Assembly: GCA_016800925.1 (NCBI GenBank)
Contig: JABCPU010000026.1
Location: 296,620-360,619 of the forward strand
Source of the DNA: Suillus spraguei
Lineage: Eukaryota > Basidiomycota > Agaricomycetes > Boletales > Suillaceae
Length of the DNA: 64,000 nucleotides
Reading direction: 5' to 3'
The notes beneath the pieces are model-generated. The model had not been told where the DNA came from. It was given only the letters and a program-made list of their open reading frames with translations, and ran no database searches. This document shows, piece by piece, positions 56,176-64,000 of this stretch (its first letter is position 1; the number at the start of each line of letters is the position of its first letter). Position numbers and translations under genes: made by a program.

Positions 56176-58028
56176 AGTCCATCTTCCATTTGTTGAGAAA
56201 GTACTGCACCAGATGCATAATCAGAAGCATCGGTCTCTATTCTTTTCTTTTTCTCAACGTCTGGCATTACTAGGAGCGGAGCTTCTGTGAATCGTTTCTT
56301 TAATTCATCAAATGCATTCTGTTGTTTCTCCGTCCAATTCCATGGAACATCTTTTCTTAGCAAATCATTCATTGGTCTGGCTATATCTGAGAACCCCAAT
56401 ATGAATCTTCGATAGAAGTTGGCAAAACCCATGAATGCTTGTATGTCTTTTACGCATTTGGGAACAGGCCATTTTAATACTCCTTCTACTTTCACAGGGT
56501 CCATAGATACATTGCCTTTTTCCACGATCAACCCTAAGAATTCGACTTTAGACTGTTCAAAACTACATTTTTCTGGTTTCAAGAACAGGTCATTATCTTT
56601 CAATCGTTTGAGTACTTCTCGCACGACTTTTCGGTGTTGCTCCTTATTTCCATTTGTAAAGACCAAGATGTCATCGATGTAGACAACGACCGTCTTTCCA
56701 TCAATAAGATCTCTAAATATTTCATTCATCATGGTCTGGAAAGTTGCTGGAGAATTCGTCAACCCGAAATACATTACGGTTGGTTCATGGTGACCAAAAG
56801 GCGTTTTGAAGGCTGCCTTCCACTCGTCTCCTTCTTTCATCCGAATATTATTGTATCCCCATCGTACGTCCATTTTGGAGTACATTGTGGCACCAGTTAA
56901 AGCATCAATTAGATCTTGAGATCTCGGTAAAGGGTACGCGTTTTTAACCGTTTTCTCATTGAGCTTTCTATAGTCCATTACTGGTCGTAATTTGCCATCT
57001 TTTTTGGCCACAAAGAAGAAAGGTGCTGCAACAGGAGATTGTGAATCTCTAATACGTCCTAATGCAGTTTCGGCTTTTAACCAATCTTTCAGTGTGTCCA
57101 TTTCTTTGGGTGATAAAGGATACGGTTTTGCATTCGGTGGAAGATCATTCTCATCTTTAAGATCTATCGCATGATCCCATTTCTTTCTTTCAGGAAATCT
57201 CTTTGATTCCTCTTCTGAGAATACACCCAGGTAATCATGAAGCCAGTCTGGAACCATTTCTTCTACAGACTTTTTCTTCTTAGTAGCTTCCTCTGCTACC
57301 TTTTGTTCTGTGGCGATAGAAGCTTTATATCTAATCCATTCATTCTTTGGACTATCTTCATCTTCTATTTCCTCAACCATCGCCCTCTTCTTCGCCATGC
57401 CTTCGTCATCATCTTCCTCTTCCGTGGGAATCAGATCTGGCAAGTCACCCTGTTTTTGGGTTTTTCGTTTTTCTCTATTTTTTTGTCTTTTTTCTTTTTT
57501 AGTCTCACACTTAATTGGGCATCGTGTAAGAGCAAATCGTCCTGCGTTCCAATCAATCTCCGGGTTATGATACCTTAGCCAATCTATACCGATAATAACA
57601 TCATCGCTTCCTAGATCTGTAACCATGAAGGCTGCTTTGTCTTCTTCATGATCTCCAATTTTTAATCCTATTTCAGCGAATCTTGTCATAGCTCCGGCGG
57701 CATTTAAGGAACCATCAATGTTCTTGACTGGTATGGGACGCAATAATTTACGACACCGGACATCATTGTTCTTCACAAATCTTTCACTTATAAATAATGT
57801 TGATGCACCACAGTCCACAAGTGCTTTTACGTCTGCTTGTCTGTTCTTTCCTTTCAGTGTAATCGGAATATAAAAATGCTCTGATTTGGATCGTATATAT
57901 ACTTCCGTTACATCTGAAAAACTAGAAAGAATAGAGAATCGATTGTTCGGGTCTAGGTCTGCAGACTCTGACTTCAACCCTTCTAAAAACCCTTGCCTTC
58001 TTTGGAGGATAACCAGTCCTTGAACCAT
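56142..58028 (-). CDS. pol: chromovirus pol, protease and reverse transcriptase
   Basis: One open frame of 628 codons. The protease has [17 protein letters not shown], with DCG replacing the usual DSG or DTG. A basic/acidic linker precedes the reverse transcriptase: [60 protein letters not shown] and the catalytic [10 protein letters not shown] (YIDD form). The RNase H start is [19 protein letters not shown]. It is joined to gag by a -1 frame change at 57986-57992. Confidence 0.93.
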   Translation of the reverse strand: MVQGLVILQRRQGFLEGLKSESADLDPNNRFSILSSFSDVTEVYIRSKSEHFYIPITLKGKNRQADVKALVDCGASTLFISERFVKNNDVRCRKLLRPIPVKNIDGSLNAAGAMTRFAEIGLKIGDHEEDKAAFMVTDLGSDDVIIGIDWLRYHNPEIDWNAGRFALTRCPIKCETKKEKRQKNREKRKTQKQGDLPDLIPTEEEDDDEGMAKKRAMVEEIEDEDSPKNEWIRYKASIATEQKVAEEATKKKKSVEEMVPDWLHDYLGVFSEEESKRFPERKKWDHAIDLKDENDLPPNAKPYPLSPKEMDTLKDWLKAETALGRIRDSQSPVAAPFFFVAKKDGKLRPVMDYRKLNEKTVKNAYPLPRSQDLIDALTGATMYSKMDVRWGYNNIRMKEGDEWKAAFKTPFGHHEPTVMYFGLTNSPATFQTMMNEIFRDLIDGKTVVVYIDDILVFTNGNKEQHRKVVREVLKRLKDNDLFLKPEKCSFEQSKVEFLGLIVEKGNVSMDPVKVEGVLKWPVPKCVKDIQAFMGFANFYRRFILGFSDIARPMNDLLRKDVPWNWTEKQQNAFDELKKRFTEAPLLVMPDVEKKKRIETDASDYASGAVLSQQMEDGLWHPVAYIQSQ

Positions 58029-58340
58029 TTAGGCGCGGTTTCTTCTTCGGCAGACGATGCCTTCACTTGCGCTGGTTTCGGCGCTTCTTTACAGTTCCTA
58101 GCCATGTGGCCTTCTCCACCGCATCTGTAACATTTAAAAGCACCAGGCTTTCCTTGCGGTTTGGGGGCAGTCTTTTGCCTTCCGGAGTCGACATCCATAG
58201 CGTCACTGTTACTGGGTCCAGCCCTTGATGAAGAAGGAACTCCACTGTTAGACTTGGGAGTCCACCAGGTGTTTCGCTTCTTCTCTGCGTCCAACTCTTC
58301 AAAGTTTTGCCCAATTTCTACTGCTCTTTCAATCAGTTTG
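57983..58340 (-). CDS. gag: chromovirus gag, nucleocapsid part
   Basis: Contains WWTPKSNSGVPSSSRAGPS and the CCHC knuckle CYRCGGEGHMARNC, for RNA packaging. It stops TAG at 57983 directly after GGGTTTT. The upstream join to the capsid segment needs one extra A at 58337-58339. Confidence 0.9.
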
Positions 58341-59019
58341 TTAGAGTATTCTTGTCTTTGAGCGCAACATGAGCGAGTTGTTCTTTGATCCGGGTTTGTA
58401 GACCAGATCGGAGTTTAAGGCGGAGGTCGTAGTCGGAGAAGTTTGTGAATACCGACTTTTGTTTGAAGGATGCAACGTATTCTGGAACAGAACTAGATCC
58501 TTGCCTAAGGGTCTCTAATTCTCTGATGGCCTTCGCTTCTTTGTTCTCATCTTTAAACATGCGTGAGAACTCCTCTAAGAATTCATTGAAGTCCAATTCT
58601 CCTGCAGCTTGTTTCTTAACGTAAGGTTCTGCCCATTTTCCGGCATTTCCTTTAAGATAAGACAACATTAAGCTGAGATGTTGTTGTTGCGTTGCGTTGG
58701 GATATTGTGTGAGGTAAAGGGATACTTGTGCCAGGAATGTTTCGACATCGATGGAGTCTTTTCCTCCAGTGAACTCTGTTGGCTTCGCAATTTTGGGAGT
58801 TCCTCCTGTTGATGTTGGTTTTGCTTCCAGTTCATCAATTCTTTCCCTATATTGACGAAGTTCTTCATGGAGTTTTTCGTTCTGGTCTTGTAAGACATCG
58901 TTCATATTCCTGAGCCTTTGAACTTGCTCTTGGACTGGAGCAATCGCAACATTGATAGCATTTGCAATGTACTCAGCCAAAGCTTGTTCGTTGTGGATGG
59001 TAGTGGCGGGAGCAGACAT
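58333..59019 (-). CDS. gag: chromovirus gag, capsid part
   Basis: ATG 59019 starts MSAPATTIHNEQALAEYIAN, a helical N-terminus, followed by a coiled coil (VQRLRNMNDVLQDQNEKLHE) and the retrotransposon gag fold: DVETFLAQVSLYLTQYPN, AGKWAEPYVKKQAAGELDFN, LRQGSSSVPEYVASFKQKS and LRSGLQTRIKEQLAHVAL. The frame closes at 58333 one base short of continuing into the nucleocapsid. Confidence 0.9.
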   Translation of the reverse strand: MSAPATTIHNEQALAEYIANAINVAIAPVQEQVQRLRNMNDVLQDQNEKLHEELRQYRERIDELEAKPTSTGGTPKIAKPTEFTGGKDSIDVETFLAQVSLYLTQYPNATQQQHLSLMLSYLKGNAGKWAEPYVKKQAAGELDFNEFLEEFSRMFKDENKEAKAIRELETLRQGSSSVPEYVASFKQKSVFTNFSDYDLRLKLRSGLQTRIKEQLAHVALKDKNTLTN

Positions 59020-59796
59020 AGTACCAGTTGTTTTCTGGAACCCGATTTACTGATGTCTGTGGTTGACTAGTCGTAACGGTCAACCCGAAAAGGAAAGATG
59101 GTGAAGAGGAGATGGGAAAAGAAGTATGTAAATGGAAAACTGAGCGGTCCCCGATATCTGATCGGATCTACCACGTACTCAGGTCCTAAAGGGTTCTTTA
59201 GTCAACCCAACTAGGCGCTTCCCTATTTACTAACTAAGAAAACTATAGTAAAAGGTTTTTGTGATCTTCCAAGTGGGAAAAACTCGAGGGACACGGTGCT
59301 CTTCCAGCCGAAGCTTACAAGCGACCAGTCTATCTTGGACAACGAGGCAATTCCACTAAATACTTCGAAGAAAACTAGACCTTCTATCGTATGAAGAGAA
59401 AACTATTGTAAAAAGGAAACTATCGTAGAGCTCAGCAGGCAGGGTCTTGGGCCAGCACTGAGGTCACGGATCGAACACCTAATGTTGCTCGTCCACCGTC
59501 TACTAGCAGCAGCAATGTAAGGCTGGGCCTGGTAGAGGTCTACTAACTACAAAAGACTATTGGTAGAAAATGCGCTCAAATGAGCAAAGGGGAGAAGAAA
59601 GATCGCGACTTTTTTAGGGTCGGGCAAGACAAAACGTTTTGTACTAGCCTGCAAGTGCAAATGCCTTTACAGACGCGTACAGAAGATGATAAGAGACTTT
59701 TGAGAGTCGTCTACAACGGTACTATCGTTGAAGAGGAATCCAAAAGAAAAGTATGCAGCGGTATGCGAGTCGGAGTCCCCTAAAGTTCAAACCTAA

Positions 59797-60271
59797 TGTC
59801 ACAACCCACAAAACGAATTAACGCTAGGGCAGAGACTAGGACTCAAACTAAGGTTATCACAGAGGAAGAGAAGAGCAAGGACGTCTTGGATTGCTACAGT
59901 GTAGATACAAGAGGTTTGAACTAAAGAACTACTACAGCGAAACTAGCTAACTATATACACATATTGAAACTGAGATATAAACTGAGTTTGAAACTACTAG
60001 CCAATCATAAAATAGAAATGAGAATCGTACGATGTGATGATTGTGACATTGTTATGACATCATATTCTAGAAGGTTCTAAGATCACGTGACACTATCTTA
60101 TCTTATCTTATCCGATAGCATCATAAAAGATCTCTTCATCTTCATCAGGAAGTTCGGTTATAGAAGCGGTTATAGGGATTTCAATGGAGTTTGTGTTTGT
60201 CTTAGCGCTGGGTTTAGACGCTTTAGGGAAATTGAGGAAAGAGTAATGATTTGTATTTGGAATTCGTGACA
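59797..60271 (-). repeat. 5' LTR of chromovirus
   Basis: 475 bases, identical by eye to the other LTR, offset 6,064. Also carries TCACGTGA (60083-60090). Directly beside it (minus strand, below 59797) the expected primer-binding site region reads TTAGGTTTGAACTTTAGGGG; I cannot assign the primer. Confidence 0.95.
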
Positions 60272-60874
60272 GGCCTGCATGTTGATCATGAAGGAGAAGT
60301 AGTTTGATGAATAAGTAGAGAACATACCATAAAATAAATATGCCAGTTTGGTGACCCAAGATGACACTGTAACAACAAGTGATGCAGGAAATAGCTGGAG
60401 AGAGATTTAAGGATATTCTCACAACTGCAGATGTTGAGAAAGCACGAGCAACATTGGTCGCCAGGGTTAGCTGTGTAAGATCTGACATTATGGACTGTAG
60501 TTCATTGATAATGAGAGCTTGGGCTTCATTCAAGCATTGATGATGGTGGGAATAGGGAACTACACAGGCCTGAATTATTGATATTGGGGCTGCGATGAAT
60601 GAGCTTTGTGAACAGATATAACAAAAATAGCTGAGCTCACCAATGCTCCTTGATGCCTGGATCCTGGCCCACCTATAACAACCCACCTAGTCATAGCTGA
60701 AAATGAGAAACATGCTGAAAAAAAATAGAAAAGATAGAAGTGAGTGCACGGTCAGAGATGATCAACGATACTGAAAAGATAGAGAGACAAATGATGGCAA
60801 CAATATAATAATAACACAACAACAACAACAACAATAAATGAAACCGCCCCTGTCCTCGTGACAAGACTGTCCCT
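60272..60874. other. right flank of chromovirus, no gene
   Basis: Unrecognised sequence with an AACAAC simple repeat near 60818-60836. The minus frame 60108-60686 is the LTR-encoded pol tail read on into the flank and is not a gene. Confidence 0.4.
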
Positions 60875-61079
60875 TACCACCATCAAGGAGGCTACAGAGT
60901 GGATTGATGACAAAGGGCAAAGTGCTACCAATTGAGTGTTCCGAACTTGCTGCCATTAAGGAGGTTACAGAGTGAATTGATGACAATGCCAGAGTGCTAC
61001 CAATTGAGCATTCCTTGCTACCATCAAGGAGGCTATGCAGTGGATTAATGACAATGGCCAGAGTGCTACCAATCGAGCG
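60875..61079 (+). repeat. about 70-base tandem repeat, three copies
   Basis: Three diverged units, each with CATCAAGGAGGCTA..., GGATTGATGACAA and GAGTGCTACCAATTGAG-like words. The third unit is open and reads IKEAMQWINDNGQSATNRA; the first is similar. They may derive from a duplicated helical segment of a transposase. Low copy number. Confidence 0.75.
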
Positions 61080-62086
61080 TCAATTAACTTGCAAGCTTAC
61101 TTTACTCTGACTGAGGGAGTGTTAGTGACCTAGCCAGGCGCTAAGGAACTTGAGTGGTGTCTGCGACGGGCGCTCTATCAAGAGCGGTGGCCCGTGCATA
61201 TCGGTCTCCTAGCGCGGAGTGCGCTAGTTGCATTGGTCGGAGGTGGGCGCTAGTGCGCTGTCTCACGACCTACGTCACAGAGACGAGGTTCTTGATGATG
61301 ATCAAAGATGTAGAAGCAATGAGCTTCTACAAAGTTCGAATAGAGACAATAAGCTTATGAAAGCTTATTGAAAGGAAGTTCAGGGTCGAAGATCAAGTAG
61401 ATTCAAGTTAAAGAAGTACAAAGGTTATCTGTGCATATTATACATAAGATTGAAGTGGAGCATGAATACATAAGTATCGCTGGATTAAGTATGAAGTCAG
61501 ATAACCAATAGGAGATGCATGCTTGCAAACAAGTCAGAGGTGTATGAACCAATGAATGCACACATGTGCAAAAGGGATCATAAGTGCGGAGCCAAAGGTA
61601 TAAAGGGTACAAGCCAATGAGGCAACGCACAAGTCAAGAAAGGTAAACGATAAAGGGATAAAGCATAAGATGATACCAAAGATGTCCTTGAGAGCAGACA
61701 AGGGATTCCCGTGAACCAAGAGGGTGCTCATGTTGAAGCGCACAGTAATGCGACAAGCGCAGAGGAGGTGTTTGAAGCGCTGAAGCACAAGAGGCGCATA
61801 TAGGCACAAAGGAGGTAGAAGCGCGTGAAGAGGGTGTGTTCAGTGATGATGGAGGAGGCAAGCATAGTGAGGTAAGGAGTGACGATGGCAAGCCAGACAA
61901 GGTAGCGGAGGGCGAGGATGGAGGCCTCGTCGGGATGAGAGTAGACAGCAATGCATAGGAGGAAAAATGATAGTAGGGGCGCAAGAAGGTGTTCTTGTAA
62001 CAGGGAGGCTCTAATCCAAACAATGTGCCCAATTGCAGATGATAGCTAGCCTGAATGGAATCTACATGCTGTGGTGCTACAGGTAA
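61080..62086. other. no gene seen, probable transposon remains
   Basis: The minus frame 61634-62032 is rich in Ser, Pro and Leu and has no domain. Tandem-like purine-rich words (AAGCGC, AGGAGG) occur between 61730 and 61870. Confidence 0.35.
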
Positions 62087-64000
62087 TTATGAGATATATT
62101 CAATCAGTGTCTCGATATCTCCTTGCACTTCATTGTCTTCATCAATATTTCCAGGTGTGTCTTCATCATCAAAAGGTTGTAGTGAATCAAGCGGTAAAGC
62201 AGGAGAGCTTTGCCTGATGTGAATGCCTGGAAGTGTATCCCCTGTGAAACCTTCCATCAGATGAAGTTGGCTGATGCGACCAAGAACCTGTGTGTTAACA
62301 AGTCTGCGACATGTACAATAGTCCTTGACAATAAAATATATGAGTTCTCCATCATCCTTGAGTGACTTGAGAATGCACGAGAACATAGCTTCTTCATCTA
62401 ATATGGCAGTATGCAACCTGTGAGCCTCCACATTACAACAGATAATCTCTTCTTTACATGCTGGATGTGAGATACTGGCACATTGTTTCATGTATTGCAG
62501 GCTTGGCCCAAGGCTTCTCACAAATATCTTGTGTGTTTCTCGAAGAAGATTGAACTTGTCTAGGAAATTGTAATGCGACACTCGGACCATTCGAGTGGTG
62601 GTTGAGGGGATCTATTTCAGATGCAGCTTCATTGTACTTTTTATGGCACTCTGGATAGCTTTGCAACAAGTCTGCAGTGTTTCAAGATATGTGTATGCAT
62701 ACGATAGGCTAAGAGATACCATCAGTTATGTCCACTTGTGTGAATGAGTAGTTACCTGTCTGGGAGATGTTCAGTTTCTGAAGCTCAAACAGGCACTGAA
62801 CTACAAGGCACTGTAGGTTGTCGAGTGCACAATGGTACTTGCGTGTGGCCATATATTTCATGGTCTCTTGATATTCATGAGTTGAAGGAGTCCAGCGGCA
62901 AGTGATGCCAAGCTTCACTTCCATAGCAATGACCTCATGCTGTACAATGACAAGTTTCTCTGCAGTGTATTGGTGATGAGTTTCAAGCTTCCGTGTCTGA
63001 GACAGTTCAGCTGTGTAAGTCTGTTGCTGGCCCTGCAACAGCGCCACAAAGACATAATCAGATGGGGCACTCAAGATAAATTTTGTTGAAGTGTTCGAAG
63101 ATCAAGTCCTTAAAAACCGTCAGTATCATCACAATGGGTAATAGATGACTTACTTGTACTCCTGCATTTCCTGAAGGAGCTCTACATATGCCATTGCATG
63201 CACATCCCACTCTGGTTCCAAACCAAGTGTGCGGAAATATTTGACTTCTTCAGCACGCCATGTCTCAAGTTCTCTGGGGTGTATTCTGAGCGAATTCATA
63301 GCCTGCTGCAATATGAGACCATCTGAGTTGATGATACCAAGGGCTTGCTTGTAGTTATTGAGTATCATGGTGCCAAGGTTAAGATATTTCTCTTTGTCCC
63401 ATTGCTTGAAGAAAAGCTCAAATAGAGCATGATGGCAATGAGAACTTGAATAGCAGGTGACAGGCGCAAGCTGGTTGGAGGCACTGAAATCCGATCAATG
63501 GTCTCGAAGTCTTCTAGACCAGTGCCTGTGATGCCAAGGGGGTGGTTCTTGTTTTGCATATTAGTTGTGCACATAGCCATGAAATGCGTCCACGCACATG
63601 CAAGACTCCATCTTCCAGAATTTTTCACCAAGAGAGCTGTTTTCAATTGTCAATGTAAAACCACAGCCAATGTCATATGTGCCAAGGAACACTCTCCAAG
63701 GCTTCAAGAACCTTTGAGATGATGGCCAAGGGATACTTGGCACTGCACATGCCGGTCATCAATGATGTAAAAGAATAAAATAAAATAAAATCACATACAG
63801 CTCGCCGCTTCATACCATGTCAGCATACCACAAGATGAACCTATGATACTTCATTATCAAAACCATCAACATAATCACGGGCAAAGAGGTAATTGCTTTC
63901 ATTGAAATTATGCATATCACTGACGTGCCAGTCACCTAATATTGCAATGCGCTTTACTGAATTGCCTCCATCCATGACATACATGCAATGGAACCCCAGT
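62087..64000 (-). mobile_element. KDZ-family transposase gene, 5' part outside window
   Basis: DNA transposase of the Kyakuja-Dileera-Zisupton superfamily, abundant in mushrooms. Reading from the window edge on the minus strand: MYVMDGGNSVKRI (the MDGN-type catalytic block), FNESNYLFARDYVDGFDNEV, then after an intron FLGTYDIGCGFTLTIENSSL, MCVDAFHGYVHN and HPLGITGTGLEDFETIDRIS, all family hallmarks. Next MILNNYKQALGIINSDGLIL, TWRAEEVKYFRTLGLEPEWD and YVELLQEMQEYK. The C-terminal region is SHYNFLDKFNLLRE, then EIICCNVEAHRLHTAILDEE, then a segment with GFTGDTLPGIHIRQSSP and an acidic end at 62087. Two opposite frame changes occur between about 62470 and 62550. It may be a decayed copy. Confidence 0.85.

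Larger units (their letters stand above)
53733..60271 (-). mobile_element. full-length Ty3/gypsy chromovirus
   Basis: 6,539-base LTR retrotransposon read on the minus strand, so the 5' LTR is at the right. It has two 475-base LTRs, a leader of about 777 bases, gag with a CCHC knuckle, then protease, reverse transcriptase, RNase H, integrase with H2C2 finger, and a C-terminal chromodomain: the order of chromoviruses. A polypurine tract (AGAGAGGGGGTAA on the minus strand, 54208-54220) abuts the 3' LTR. The LTRs look identical, which suggests recent insertion. The coding region is nevertheless interrupted by several one-base losses. No target-site duplication is seen: the left flank is ACTAG and the right flank GGCCT. 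Confidence 0.93.

Noticed and set aside
57237..57578. Hydrophobic plus-strand frame opposite pol
   Set aside because: Mirror image of the Lys/Glu-rich protease linker on the coding strand.
60108..60686. 192-codon minus-strand frame over the right LTR edge
   Set aside because: It is the LTR-encoded pol tail read together with unrelated flank; the join is accidental.
61634..62032. Ser/Pro/Leu-rich minus-strand frame of 132 codons
   Set aside because: Composition reflects a purine-rich strand with AGGAGG/AAGCGC words; no domain.
1..64000. tRNA, rRNA or CRISPR
   Set aside because: No convincing T-arm and acceptor-stem pairing, no rRNA blocks, and no regularly spaced direct repeats were found by eye.

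Overview
The window reads as nuclear DNA of a filamentous basidiomycete, most likely an Agaricomycete. Genes are split by many short GT-AG introns of about 45-60 bases. There is a Rac1-type GTPase, two Zn2Cys6 regulators with a fungal-specific middle domain, and a chromodomain Ty3/gypsy retrotransposon beside a KDZ transposase, a combination typical of mushroom genomes. No species is named. The ORFs were spliced by hand from reading frame, splice-site dinucleotides and family conservation, so exon borders are inferences unless called clear.

Bases 1 to about 46,000 are a compact single-copy gene region. In order: KH-domain RNA-binding protein (-, cut by the window edge), ribosomal protein uL13/L16 (-), glutathione S-transferase-like protein (-), mitochondrial acyl carrier protein (-) divergent from a NUFIP1-like snoRNP assembly factor (+), an M16 zinc metalloprotease (-) divergent from an Ngl2/CCR4-type nuclease (+), a RhoGEF (-), a small membrane protein (+), a Zn2Cys6 regulator (-), a YjbQ/UPF0047 protein (-), CPSF30/Yth1 (-) divergent from a cytochrome P450 (+), prephenate dehydratase (-), a second Zn2Cys6 regulator (-), Rac1 (-), a C2H2 protein (-), a TMEM256/DUF423 membrane protein (-) divergent from the rRNA methyltransferase Spb1 (+), an Sls1-like mitochondrial protein (-) and a phosphate/glycerophosphodiester-type MFS permease (-).

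From about 46,000 to the end no host gene is recognisable. This part holds an AT-rich stretch, an inverted-repeat element of about 2.1 kb with a tyrosine-recombinase remnant and a cysteine-cluster ORF, a second cysteine-cluster gene, a 6.5 kb chromovirus with two LTRs that look identical, a short tandem repeat, and the 3' part of a KDZ transposase that runs off the window.

Two themes stand out. First, very small exons (5, 6, 8 and probably 12 bases) complete conserved motifs, including a cysteine of a Zn2Cys6 domain; one of them is followed by GA instead of GT. Second, the same type of one-base loss breaks four otherwise conserved host genes, two of them normally essential, and also the young retrotransposon. 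Most are at short runs of one base, which points to base-calling error in the assembly more than to gene decay.
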